Shown here: piece after piece, positions 22,021 to 33,856 of the stretch
How positions within the stretch are numbered: position 1 is the first letter of the stretch
Layout of the letters: each line of letters begins with the position of its first letter
Source of the DNA: Sodiomyces alkalinus F11
Taxonomy: Eukaryota > Ascomycota > Sordariomycetes > Glomerellales > Plectosphaerellaceae
Direction: 5' to 3'
Length of the DNA: 64,000 nt
Assembly: GCF_003711515.1 (NCBI RefSeq)
Contig: NW_021167084.1
Span: 1,777,932 to 1,841,931 of the forward strand
The notes under the pieces: model-generated
What the model was told of the DNA's origin: nothing
Seen by the model: only the letters and a program-made list of their open reading frames with translations
The model's database searches: none
Program-made: the position numbers and the translations under genes

Positions 22021-23475
22021 TTAGCCACCCGCCACGACGTTCTCGACAATGCTGTAGCACTCGGCTGGATCCTCGAAGACATGCCATGCGTCGCGTGGGA
22101 CGCCCTGGAAGGCATCTTCAAAGCGTTTGTCGTCGTTCTTAGACTGGATGCCGATGGAGTCGATGTCCGTCGCCTTGCGGATGAGGATGAGTTTGACCCA
22201 ACCTTTGAATTGGTTGTAGCTATTTCCCAGAGTCAGCTGACTCCATGTCTTATCGAAGTTGAGGGCAAGAGCCGGAAGCGGTAATTGAGATTTGGGAACG
22301 AAAAGAAATAATGGGATCGTGATTCAGACGAAGAGAGACTCACATTTCACCGTAGGCCTCCGGGTCAGATTGCGTCGAGTCCCCGACAAGAATCATCTTG
22401 CGCTTGGGGAACCAGCGGTGAACCTTTTGGATGCGATCCGTCTTGTACTCCTCCGTCCCGAGTGTCAGTGCCGTCAGCAGTCCCGCCACAGTGCGCCAGC
22501 TCTGGTCCCGCAGGATGAGGGTGCCTGGTGGGAACCACTGCTGGCAGAACCCCCTCAGGAAAGGGTACAAGTTATAGGGCGAGGCAGAGAGGTAGAACCA
22601 AGGCGTCGTGGTCGGAACCATGGAAGAAATGTACTTGTACAGCTCCGGCATGCCAGGTATGGGGGTGGGAGGATCCACGAAGGTCTTCACGAGAATGCTG
22701 AGGGGGTTTCCGGTCTGCGTGATCTTGATAGTGTCGTCAATGTCTGCGAAGGGCAATGTTAGTCGTCCGTAATACGCGGCTCTCATCAAGTTACCAATCT
22801 CGGGGACCTCGCACCTGACAAAACGGCCCATCCTTCTGGCTCGGCGAAATAAGTCCTCATTTCCAGCATGCCCTGCGTACCCTTCGGCACGATGGCTTGG
22901 GAGGTCACAAAGGCACCGTTCGCGCCCTCCAGACAAGCGCGATTATCAGTGCTGATGCCGTTGGGGCCAGTCGGGCCTAGGCGGAATTGCTTATCGACGT
23001 GGGCCACCTGCGTGTAGCGCGCGGGCCTGACATCCCTTAAAAAAGGCAGCAAGCGCTCCTTGATGGTCTCGCGCTCGGAGGCGTCGTCGGCGATGCCCAG
23101 CTTCTCGGCGATGGCGGCTACCATCTCAAACAGCTTGCGGTCGAGGTCGCCGGGCGTCTTCTCGAACACGGCCGCGACGAACTCGGCCTCCCAGCCGCCG
23201 CCTGGCTTTGTCGAGCGGTAGGCGGTGTTGTCGAACAGCCATACTACGTCGTCCTGGGTGATGGGGCGGCCCATGGGGTTGCGGCTTCCGAGGTAGGAGG
23301 TTAATCTGTCCATGGCGGAAGACGTTGGCAGGACAGAGGCCGTGTTAATTTGGTTACGAGGGTCGGAGAATTGCGATTCCATCTCGTCGAACTTGCGTTC
23401 CGTGCGGGTGCGCTGCTGTAGGTCGTCGGCGGACCTCGCCCTCTCGGAGGGGGTTTTAGTGCTTCGGAAGCTCAT
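22021..23475 (-). CDS. App1-family phosphatidate phosphatase (DUF2183)
   Basis: Exons 23475-22815, 22743-22344 and 22219-22021 encode about 419 residues. The catalytic domain begins at the first splice junction: AVLSDIDDTIKIT contains the HAD-type DxDxT (Asp221, Asp223, Thr225). Further family blocks are WFYLSASPYNLYPFL, LILRDQSW, and GDSTQSDPEAYGEI, the last completed by the second splice; the end reads GWVKLILIRKATDID and a final VFEDPAE. Yeast App1 is a Mg-dependent phosphatidate phosphatase at cortical actin patches that makes diacylglycerol. The N-terminal 220 residues hold the usual App1 N-terminal beta-rich domain (RPITQDDVVWLFDNTA, DVRPARYTQVAHVD) but no SH3-binding tail is seen. The protein is shorter than yeast App1 (about 590 residues), consistent with the compact filamentous-fungal paralogues. 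Splice sites restore both motifs exactly. Confidence 0.88.
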
Positions 23476-24705
23476 GTTGGGTGACTAAGAATTCGGTGTC
23501 TGTAGGTCGAGGGCAAAGACTTGAGGCACGAGATGCGTCCGTCAAGGCTCGAGGTTCGTGGATGATAGGGTCACTTCCTAGACAGTGATTCTCCCAGACT
23601 CGATAAAGGTGTGGACCGTGTGGGCAAGAGTAGGTGTTAAGGAAATGGGGACCGAGAAGGGTGGTGATGTACGAAAGTAAGGTAGGAAAAAAAAGCATAA
23701 GGCTTTGTTTGACCTCCTAGCAGCGACCGTGACCACTGACCAGCAACTTGATAGCCCGGTGACGGAGCGTCAGGGGCTCAGGTGTCGCTATTTGCCGCCA
23801 TCGCATCGTGCATGGTTCTGAAATGAGGCATGCCACTAGCCTATGGCCCTGTGCCACCCTCTGCACGGAAATTGCCTGGGTTGGGAAAGGAGACGAACAT
23901 GCTGTTGAACGAAGCTGGGAATAGAATAGGAGAAACCCAATGAGACGGAGGACTCGACCATGGTCATGCGGGCTGGGAATGATCAACGCGCGTAGTGAGT
24001 TGTAGTGTAGTGTACTTGGTGATGGATCATGGCCCTGTGACCACTGACAACAGATCATTTGGATCGTCGCCTCTGATGACGTCGGTGGACATTTGTTAGG
24101 GTTCCCCAAGTGCAACGTCACGTGCGCGATTTGTACCCAGCATCGAGACCTCGAGGCACATATTACCTACGTGTACGGAGTAAGGTACTTATGAATTGTG
24201 GCTGTGCACTGCTTTGTCTTTGAGGCGTCGGGACCACGTTACTTACCGGTGCCGTGCCACGCGTCCACCGCAACTTCGCTGCCGCTTTTTTCTTTCTTTT
24301 TTCGCTCACCGGCCGATTCACCCAGACAGGACTCTCTCTGCGTTCATCTCTGCTCCTGACCAGCCCCATCGGCATTTGGCATTTGAGAGAACTGACCTGT
24401 GACTGGGTACCAGCGCCTTCATTCCCACTTCTGAACCACTCCCGAATTCCATCTTGGGGGGCGGCATCCTCTGGACCAGAGTATTGAGGCTAAGAATGCC
24501 ATAACCTTCAACCAACAAGACCAGCGGCCGACACAATCTAGGTCTTCCACTTTCTCATCTTTGGTTCCGTCCCCCGTTCTTGTATACACTCTGGCATTGC
24601 GTCTCATATATACCACTTTGTTTCTTCGATGCTCTTGTCATCGCGCCGCCTGCTCTCGTTTCCACCCAGCGCCTCGTTCGATTCCTTCCAAGCACCACCA
24701 TCATC
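23476..24705. other. Divergent intergenic region between App1-like and small Cys-rich genes
   Basis: No coding signal was found over 1.2 kb. It includes a TACGGAGTAAGGTACTT palindrome-family copy near 24174. The two flanking genes point away from each other, so both promoters lie here. Confidence 0.55.
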
Positions 24706-25167
24706 ATGAGCGCTTCGAATATGTCCCAATTGTGCACCAACAACAACGCCGACTCTACCGGGGAATTACCCACCAATGAATGGACGATATGGTCGGGCTG
24801 CGGCGTCCCCACTTACACCGACACCGCCCCCTACCTGCAAAGCTGCTGTGAAGCCCTCGACGGCTACGTCTTCTCCTACCAGGACGTGTTCCCCCTCCTC
24901 GTTGATTCTGACGCTATCTCAGACTGCTGGGCCAACTGCATGGTCAACATCTCCGGCACGTATTGGGCCGACTCGATGAACATTACAGAATGCCTCATCG
25001 CCAACGACGAACAGTACAACAACGAGAACGCCGCGGCCCGTTGTGCCGGACCGGCCATGCGGACTCCGAGGAATCTCGCCACCCGGCAAACCCATCCAGG
25101 TGGCTTGATGGGGTGGAGTGTTGGCATCGTGGCCCTCGCTGCTTGCCTCCTGACCGTGCCTTTGTAG
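24706..25167 (+). CDS. Small Cys-rich protein with C-terminal hydrophobic (GPI-like) tail
   Basis: The ORF from 24706 gives 153 residues with eight Cys in the first two thirds (including an SCC pair, DCWANC and a final RC) and several Asn-x-Ser/Thr sites. It ends in a hydrophobic helix (GIVALAACLLTVPL) with no charged residues after it, which is the pattern of a GPI-attachment signal. No family was recognised. The frame stays open upstream to an ATG at 24580, which would add 42 residues with a hydrophobic stretch (SYIPLCFFDALVIAPPALV) that could act as a signal peptide; the ATG at 24706 has better context (ATCATGAG) but leaves the product without an obvious export signal. Secreted or cell-surface location is therefore inferred. 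Effector-like proteins can look like this, but so do structural wall proteins. Confidence 0.55.
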   Translation: MSASNMSQLCTNNNADSTGELPTNEWTIWSGCGVPTYTDTAPYLQSCCEALDGYVFSYQDVFPLLVDSDAISDCWANCMVNISGTYWADSMNITECLIANDEQYNNENAAARCAGPAMRTPRNLATRQTHPGGLMGWSVGIVALAACLLTVPL

Positions 25168-26600
25168 CTGTCTTGGCTCTGCGGACGTTTGGGAACTTGG
25201 CAGGAGATAGGACGAGGAAGAGGAAGAGGATGCACACCATGTCAACGAGCCGGGTTCTGGCCGAAGCTTTATGGGGTGCTGGGCTACTTGCTCCCGGCTA
25301 GGGCTCTCTGGGCTGTCCTTTCCGACTACCAAGGCTCTTGTTTCTAGCATCCGATCAGTGTGCAGGGACACAAGGCCGGCCCTTCATATACCATTATCAG
25401 GCCGTTCATCTTTCCGAGTCGGTTGTCAGCGCAGTATCGAATCATATTCATACTTTGGCCTTACTTTGGCCCAAGATGGTGCAATGAGATCTCGATCTCA
25501 ATAGCAATCATTCTTAACGACTCGCGATCAAATCCTCCGAACGATTAATGGAGCATGGGAATTGTTTCCGCCCCTTGAGAAACTGGAGAAGTCCTGGTTG
25601 TCATACGAGTGCTGGATAATTGTAATTCAGCTTTCTATGTCGAGGTCACCGAGGGCAATACGGACACGATGATTCCGCGTGGCTCCACGGAGGGCGAGCA
25701 GCTGATCCTGTCGCTCAGGGTCTCGGGGGGTTGACGACGACAATCGCTGCAACTGGTAACTGCCAGAAGTAGTGCCACCAGGGAGCCAGAGTGGAGGGAC
25801 TTAACGGGTGGTTGCACTAACCGCACATGGATGACTCACCCGGTCTGTCTGCGCGAAGTCGAAGTACGCATATCGTTTCTGGGTTGCAATGTATTAGCCA
25901 TATATCTCGAGACTTTCGTTCCTCCGGTTTCCCCAGGAAAAAGGCGTGGCTCGAGACGGTTCGTGATTTGGAACGCCTTCCATCTTGGGTTCCTTGCAAA
26001 GCCAATGATCCAGAAGCGTCAAGATGAGAATCATTCCCATAGCTTCTTTACGTTTTCCTGTCCCATTGTGTTGTGTTAAACAGGATACCTAGACACGTAA
26101 CTTGTAAGTGACTTCCTTCGACCCACCCGAGTGGTGGACGATGGTACAGGTACATAGGTCTCTCGAGTACGCGGTATAAGCTGAAAACGTCGACGCGTTA
26201 CCCAAACGGAACAAGTATTCATAAGTTCTCTGTCCTAGTACGAAAGAAGGTTATGAGACGTCCACAGTGACATAATTGTTACTTCGTACATATGTATTCA
26301 GATCGTTTACGAAACATTCGACGCGTACGTTGTCCTTCCTATTACCGGGCCGATTGACGTCATGGATAGCTTTCTCCAAGAAGCTACCGCTGCGAGTCGA
26401 CGTAGGGGGAGGCCCCGGGCCCCGGGGGGGCTCCAAGCTCGAAGCTTGATGAAAGAGAACAAAATGTCGAAGACCCCGAATATTGTCGACCAGAGCGTTA
26501 CGTTACCAAGTAACCTACACAGATGCTATTACGAACTGCTACACTTAGCTTGGACTTACGCCAGAGGAAGTCATAGTTTCGAGACTCCAGAGTCGAGACG
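25168..26600. other. Intergenic, no gene seen
   Basis: About 1.4 kb with only short open frames and no recognisable domain. Only the last few hundred bases are likely promoter of the peroxin-like gene. Confidence 0.55.
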
Positions 26601-28970
26601 ATGGATCCAGCCAGTGCAGCCACGCAGCCAAGGCCCCCAGGACCACCGCCGCAGCCGCCGCAGCCGCTCGAGATAGGCCAGGAGGGTCCTGCTGTCCCTT
26701 ACGATGAAGCGCGACCGCGGGGAGAGGAGCCAGCGTTGGCCCCCGGCGAGAAGCCCGAGGTCGTCGATGCCGTCGATGCCGACAATCCCACGGGTAGCCA
26801 CGAACTCGCCGACAAGTCCGCCGCCGAGAAACCCGTAGAAGAGAAGGGCTACGCCGAGATAGAACACGGCGACACGGAGGTCAAGAACCTGGGATGGAAT
26901 AGCGAGAGCCCAGACATGGTCGCCAGCCCGCTAGTCGGCGGTCTCACCAACGAAGATCTCTGGGCCCTGATCCGCCGCTTCGACAAGCAGATCTTCCACG
27001 TCAAGTCCATTCCGGATCCTCCACTTGGAGGCCTTGACCTCAACATTGCCGACGAGGAGGAGTTCTCCCCGGACAAGCTGCGAGCTCACATCGAACGCCT
27101 CTACATGCATGTCATCGTTGGGGCTTTCGGCTTCTGGAAGCACATCGTCCGCCTTCGCTCTTGGCGTGAACCCCGTCGCACGTCCGCTTTCCTCGCCGTC
27201 TACGCACTTGGCTGGGCCTTGGACCTCGTCGTCCCCACGCTGCTCACCTTCCTCGTCGTACTCATCGTGTATCCGCCCAGCCGAGCGTACTGCTTCCCGC
27301 CGGCCCCGCCGTCCGTCGTCGACCCGTCCACCGGAGGTGTGAAGAAACCCGCGTCTGGCGTGCTGGCTTCGGCCAATTCCGTTACCGGTGCCCCCGAAAA
27401 GCACTCGGGCGAGGCGGTCGAGCAAGAGGCGCACAGCTTCGTGTCGTCCATCTCGTCACTCGTCGTCAGCACCGCTGCCGGGAAACACCCGCAAGGCGAC
27501 CCCCCTTCCGACCCGGGCCCAGGTGCCTCTGCCTCTGCCCCCGATCCGGCCGATGCTTCCATGGATCTCGTGGATGCCAAGGACAAGGCGGCCGGGGAGG
27601 AGCCAGGTACGCACCATGATAAGACGAAGAAACCCGTTTCGGAGACCATTTGGATCAAGGCCAGGCCTGGTATGCGCATGATGGCGGATGTGAGTGATGA
27701 TATCTTCACGACAAGAAAAACGCCCATAGCTACTGACACGGGACTGGACTGTTAGTTCGTCGATACGTACGAGAGGTTTGGGAACGCCCTGAGCCCAACA
27801 ACACCGTTTCCGCAGAACGAATCGAGACTGAAGCTTGCCGGTGTTTTCGTACCGCTGATCTTGGCGTCTCTGATCCTGTCGCCGTACACGGTTTGGAAAG
27901 CCAATGGCTTTTCCACGGGGTTCGTCTTTTTCGGCGACCCCCTCATTCAGCGAGGCTTGGCCTTCATCAACCGGTAGGCGTTCCCCATGACCAAAAATGA
28001 AGGCTCTTGGCCGTGTACTGATATCAAGCAGGAGGTTCCCTCACTGGCAGGAGTATCTCGAACTCCGCAACACGGTTCTCAAGGGAGTTCCCACGAATGC
28101 CCAACTTACCATCACATTATTGCGCATGGGAGAGCGTAACAAAGCGCCCATCCCGCCACCTCCAGCATCCAATGCCCCGCCTTCAATTGAAGAAGTTGAC
28201 ATCAAAGGCAAGGAGGAGACCATGCAAAATCTAGGTGAGGCATCCCGACCCCCCCAAAGGCTCAACAAATCGCGTGGCAAACGCATCTTAACTGATCCGG
28301 AAGGTGCCGACAAAGGAGAGGTCGAAGAAGCAGTTCAGCCAGATCACGACGCATTGGCACCAGCCGAGTCCGACACTCAACCGGAGAAAAAACAGACGAA
28401 AGGCCGAAAGATTATCAACTTCATCAAGGGCACCACCAAGGGCAGCATCAATACGTCACTCACCGCGAACAAAGTGCGAGCCATGGCCGGCAGCGTCCAC
28501 GCCAGGGAGCGCCTGGGTGTCGTGAAGGGTCTCAGGCAGCAGGATCCGGCCAAGGGCCCCGTGCGGTTCCCGGCCCGGTACAAGGGTCGGTCAGGCCACG
28601 CGTACATCACGGCGACGGCGACGACCCCCGCGCTCAGCTGGACGGCGGAACTGGAGGATGTGAATCCTGCGTGGAGCGTGACTATTGGTGATATTGAGGT
28701 GAGTCCCTCTTCCGCGATGTCTGGACTCTGGACAACCCTTCAGGTGCAGAGATGCTGACGGGATGGTGGGTGCAGGAACTCCAGAAAGTAGGCGGCCTGG
28801 GATGGAAGTCCAAGATCGTCGTGGGGTGGGCGACCAATCGGGAGATTGCCGACGGGTTGATTATCAGGGATAAGATGGGTGGTGAACGACATCTCACTGC
28901 GATTTTGACGAGGGATCAGCTGTTCAACCGGTTGGTGGCGATCGGATCGCAGATGTGGGAGGCATGGTGA
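26601..28970 (+). CDS. Pex24/Mug65-type ER-peroxisome membrane protein with dysferlin (DysF) domain
   Basis: Exons 26601-27689, 27756-27973, 28032-28698 and 28776-28970 encode about 722 residues. A Pro-rich, acidic N-terminus leads to the conserved GGLTNEDLWALIRRFDKQ and PLGGLDLNIADEEEFSPDKL. Membrane segments follow in FLAVYALGWALDLVVPTLL with TFLVVLIVYPP (exon 1) and in LKLAGVFVPLILASLI (exon 2). Exon 3 starts the cytosolic part, and its end with exon 4 forms a DysF fold: WTAELEDVNPAWSV...GLGWKSKIVVGWA, with the spaced Trp residues typical of DysFN/DysFC. The family (Pex24p, PF06398; Pex30-32 and S. pombe Mug65/Spo73) acts in ER membranes at contact sites where peroxisomes or lipid droplets form. 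Which paralogue this is cannot be decided here. All four exon phases agree, and the dysferlin core is completed by the last splice. Confidence 0.8.
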
Positions 28971-30632
28971 GCAAAGGAAACAGTTATGGAGTCCGCGATT
29001 CTTCAGCCCTATTCAAGGTTTCAAGCGGTTGTGCTAGGGAGCATGTTAAGCCCTTCAATTCAATACTGATATGCCTGACCTCTCCACTATCCTGACTGGC
29101 AACATGAAAGCTACTCCATCTTCCCCATGTCGTGGTCAGACTCTGCAAAGAGAACGAGCCATATATCTCCGAAACAAGATGCTGCCACGCCCACCATCTT
29201 CAGACGCCGCGGTATATGCTGTGGGAATCTTGTGGTCTAGCGCATTTAAAGGACCGAGGCCCACGATTCAACGAGAAGAACGATAAAGAGGTCGAATCCT
29301 GAATATCTAGCCGGTATACCCGAGACTCGACACCTGAAAGTGGCTAGGCTTTGTCCAAGGTCACTGGATGGAAGCCAGCTGTCTGCACAGTGGAAGAAGC
29401 GTGTAACTCGGACTCTGGACTGGCGGAGTGGTAGACTCCAAGGCAGATATATCCTCGACTCCGACCTCGAGGACATCGGTCGGTATCGAAGCCGAGGCGG
29501 ACGCCAGGGGGTTGTGGAGGGGGGTTGTATTCTTTGTATTATCTTTTAAGTCGTCCAGATCGGCGCGGCTGACTGTAGATACCACCCGTGCGGGCCGTGC
29601 CCGACTGATGAGCTTGGAAAGAATATAGGTTGATGTTATGGCGAAAAACCACCCTGCCCACGGTGGTTCGATCGTATGCGAGAGCCTGACGATTACCTGC
29701 ACTGAGGCGAATTGGATCACGAATTGGATCAGATCCAGACGATCTAAGCAGAAAAGGTTCACCATTATCGGCGGTTGTTTTGATTGTTATGGGTTGTCCG
29801 CCGAGTTGTTTGGTGTCTGTCTTGAAACCGGATGTGTTGTCTGTTTAGGGCTAGAAGAATGTTGGAAACACGGATAGATGGAGGAGGACAAAGAGGAAGC
29901 GGAGGAGAGAAGGGGGAGGAAGAGAATGAGGAAGAGGAGCAGGACGAGCAGGACGAGGAGGTTGAGGAGGTCTGAATAGGGGGAATAGGGGGAAGAGAAG
30001 AGGAAGTGATATTGAGCATACGTGGTTCATCAAGGTACGGCAGCACTCCCGTAGTACAGGGGAAACGAACGCCTATATCATCTAAGTGATGATTAACTTG
30101 GTAAAAGATATGGCTAGAGTGGCAAAGTGTACTCGGTTGTCCTGGTCCATCCGTCAATCCCATCTGGGACTACCAAAGACTATCCGAAAGTGAGCAGAAC
30201 AAGACATGTCAAATAAGAATAAGGCTCGACTCGCCCTCCCTGTAAGTTCCAAACGCCACCCAAGCCCCAAGAGGTTTCTCTTCGCGAGACGCCACGCCGC
30301 CGCCATCCCATTGCCCAACCTCTGTACAAGGTTGAACTCTAAAGCGGACGGTAAATCATAGCATGCCCCGAAGCCATGTCACAGTCCGTATAGGAGTTAC
30401 CTCCAAGGTGTAGGGAAACTCTCAATCCTTTCAGTGATAATCCGTAAAGTTGTTCTGCCGCCACTGCGGATGTTGACAGTTCGGCAATGTGTCTGGTACA
30501 GTGACAAGACGGAAGGTCGAGACAAGCCAAACTCGGAGAGAGAGATAGCTAGACAGCTTGTGCTGGAGCAAACCGTCAAGGGCTGAAGATGCGTCTCCAA
30601 AGTCTCATACTCCCCGTTTTCAGTTATTCATC
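28971..30632. other. Convergent intergenic region
   Basis: No gene was supported in 1.66 kb. Several frames of 60-130 codons cross it but are low-complexity or lack any motif. A long purine-rich tract lies at 29881-30010. Confidence 0.5.
29881..30010. repeat. Purine-rich (GA)n-like tract
   Basis: About 130 bases are more than 85 percent A or G on the plus strand (GAGGAGGACAAAGAGGAAGC and similar), a polypurine-polypyrimidine stretch. Its antisense translation is a Pro/Ser/Leu repeat with no family match. Confidence 0.7.
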
Positions 30633-32474
30633 TTACTTCCGCTCAGTGCTCGGGGAAGCCGGATAAGGATCGAATCCGTCCTCATTAGCGAACCGCCATC
30701 TCAGCTCATTCTCCAAGTTGAGCATCTGCGCAGAGTGTTTCTGTTGGAGTTTCTTCTTCTGCTCATGAAAGTCGTGTCGGGTAAGGATGAAGTCGGCAAA
30801 CTGATTTCGGAGGATGTTATACTCCGTGTCCTGAAACTTGCTCAGCTCTTCCCGGGCAGCTTGGATAAAGAGCTCTTGTTTACGCTTCTCTGCATTTTGC
30901 TTTGTTTTCAGTTCGTTTTCGTTCTTCTTTAGATCGCCTCCCTTCTGCTTTAATTTGTCTTCTCTCTTCTTCAGTTCTTCTTGCATCTTCTTTTCCTCCC
31001 CTTTTTTTCCAGGGATAGATGGGTTGGCGCCCCGCATGGTTTTGTCTCGGACACTGACAAGGCTAGGAGTTAGGGAAGGAGACCTGGCGCGAACTTTGGC
31101 GGTTGACGGGGACTCAACTGCCGGCGCCTGGTATGCTTGATGCGTAGCGGTGGTAGCAGCCCGTTGTTCCCGTCGGCGCAGTACGTCTTGGCGCTGCTGC
31201 TGGAGTCTCCGACGAGAGGATTCCTCCCGTTCGGTGATGGATTCGTCGCTTTCCTCAGACTCAGTCTCGTCTGTAATCGGAATTCCATCACGGTACTTGT
31301 GACTTGAGGCGCCACCCACGCCACCATCGTGGTTGAGAGGAGCAGTGCTTTCATTTCTGGTAGAAGCGCGAGGACGATGGGACGCGGGATTGTGGTCAAT
31401 ATCTGTCCGCCGCCCGTTGTGAGGGGAGGGGCCATTGTCGACGCTGCCGAGACCTCGATAGTGGGGATAATCATCAGAGTCAACGTCAGCAAATGTGACA
31501 CTTCGGCGCCGATCTAAACGGAGGGGGCTTCCATTGGCTTCATCTTTGTTCCGAAGTGGATAGTCAGAGTCATTGCTAGAAATGCTCTGGCGTCGATGAG
31601 GAGCTGGCTCATGGTCATAGTCGTCCAAGGGCCGGCGATCCTGGGGCCTTCCGTGCCCAGACTGCTCCCTGTCCCTGGCCAGGAGGGGAAGCCGGGGTTC
31701 CTTGCGCTCTACCGATGCCAGAACGTCACGAGCATGGTCGAGGCAAAGAACAACGACACTTGTCTCTGCAGCAGCATTATTCGTTCCGTTGCGTGGATGG
31801 GCTCCGGAGATGGCGGCACACTTGATGCAACCAGGAAGTACATCAAATCCGGGACGTGTATTTGGGGCGTTTCGCGGATGGCTTCTGTTCCTGTAGAACT
31901 CCTCGTACGTCGGGCCCGGATTGTGCATGAGTGAGTGGAGATCTGAGGCCGCCTTACTTTTAGTACGAGTTGTCAAGCTATAATGCAACTGGAATGGTGG
32001 ACTTGCGCTTGGGGCACACGAAAACGTTACCAGCGTCGGGATGAGTATCAGGGGTTGTGTGGCAACCTGGAATGACGCAAATCTCGTCTGAACAGTTGTC
32101 AGAGTCAATCACACAAAGGCAAAGGCAGAACGACAGAATTGTAAACGTCCAGTTTCAAGATCATGGCGAATCAACTGCAATATGCCAAACTTACGCCTCT
32201 TGCAATACGTCTTCCCAGTCATGGTAGGCTCTGTACAAAAAGTGCCATCGGCTAGACGCGCGCGGCAAGAGTCTGGCAAATGGTGTTGGACAGTGTTAGA
32301 AAGATAGCGTCGAAGATGATGGCGCCGAGTTAATATCGAAGGATACTCACGAAGATGACAATAGGCAGAATAGACTCGCATGCCCTTCGCTGTGCGATGC
32401 GTGCGGAGATAGCGACACCCAGCCACAGGGCAATGGATAGAATTGGAAGCTCCCATGTTGGGATTCGACACCAT
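30633..32474 (-). CDS. Hypothetical protein: N-terminal Cys/His zinc repeats, disordered middle, C-terminal coiled coil
   Basis: Four exons were placed: 32474-32351, 32272-32195, 32087-32007 and 31942-30633, encoding about 530 residues. The first three short exons each carry one unit of a Cys/His repeat: HCPVAGC...YCHL, HSCRARLADGTFC...YCKRH, and EICVIPGC...VCPKH. Each splice junction completes a CxxH, which supports the model and suggests bound zinc. The third intron uses a GC-AG boundary (GCAAGT donor), the only one seen in this window. Residues of about 150-380 are Arg/Ser/Asp-rich and probably disordered; about 390-510 form a charged heptad-like helix (KKREDKLKQKGGDLKKNENE). No known family was recognised; binding of nucleic acid or a protein scaffold role would be guesses. 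Confidence 0.6.
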
Positions 32475-33856
32475 CTGTGATGAAGAGCCAGGGAGATATC
32501 TCAGGGTTCTGGATCGCTTAATAGTACACAACTGAGAGAGACTGGTGGGTGTTGACGTGTGGTTGTAATGCCAGAGATCTGAAGAAGAGCCTGATCGGCT
32601 GAAGTGATGAAGAAGGAAGTGCGGGATGAGAGCCAGGTCTATGACCAGAGTCCGGAGAAGTGAAGAAGAGAAGTTTATTCCGGTGTTAAGGGGACAGGCA
32701 GCCACTTGACAAAGCCTGAAGAGTCAAAGCCGTGGTTTACTAATGGTGAGCTGTAAACAAATAAGAGGATTGGCCCCATAAAGAATAATAGTAAGTGTCA
32801 TTCTCATTGTGTATTATTGCTGCCTGGTGTGTGAATGATTAGAGGAAGTTCTAAAGGAAGGTGCATAGCATAGGTCCGTGTAGTTGCCGGTTTACACTAA
32901 GCTCAGGACAATGCTCCTGTAGATCTTAGACTATAGAGAGATATCCAGACTTTGTTGTTGCTATTCTTATAGTAGAGAGCATTGCCTTGAATGTATACTC
33001 TAAAACGAACGAAGTAGGTTATCTCTTAGGATGATATATATTATGATAAGTGTTATGATAAGCTCTGCCTTTCTTTAACTCCTAGTAGTAGCAGGTCCTG
33101 TACTTGTGCTGTACTTAGTTTCTAATGCTACCTCTGTAGGAACTAAGTCTTCTGCTAATATGAAATACAAAAGTTCTTGTAAATATATTACGTATAATTA
33201 TATCAAGTTGTGTAATATTTAATTATTGTCCATAGGTAGTCCCTGGCTAATTAAGAAGAAGTGTATTAACCTGGAAACGACTAAAGCCAATTTACCATAG
33301 TCAAACTGACCCAAGTTGCCGCCTTAATACGGAGAATACGTTGACTTTCAACGAGTCACGAGTTCGCGCGTTGTTGAAGGATATATATAAAACGCCAGCT
33401 TCTAGATTCGACGACCAATATATAACATAGCTTTGATGGTATAACTCTACATTAACCGAACGGCTCCGTCAACACTAAGCTAAAGAGTTTGGAAGTTATT
33501 ATTATTGTGGTTATTGTGGAGGCCGAAGCTTCAGGGGTAACACTGTCTACTTGCACAGCAATGGAATGGACCTGTCGAGTGTCGACGACTAAAGTAGCAA
33601 CAACATATGAGTATATATTCAGGAAATTCCTTTATGCCATCTGCTCTTTACTTAATCAAATATTTAAATTGCAGCTGAATATCGTCATCAGCCCCGTCCA
33701 CTGATCACACGGACTAGCTGCCTTATATACGGGAGCCTCGTGCCCATCTCATCATTGTGTCCTAACTCATGTATGCGCAGCAGATGATCATATGTCGTTG
33801 AGTAAAGTGGTACGCATAATGTGATCTGATATTGTCTGGTGTCATATTCACAATGC
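32475..33856. other. AT-richer spacer
   Basis: No gene was found. Composition is AT-rich between about 32740 and 33700, but CA and TG are present at normal levels, so this is not RIP-degraded. A strong TATA-like run (ATATATATAAAA) at 33381-33392 has no convincing coding region downstream. Confidence 0.5.

Noticed and set aside
29361..30163. Overlapping Ser/Pro-rich minus-strand frames
   Set aside because: They derive from the purine-rich tract and lack any motif.
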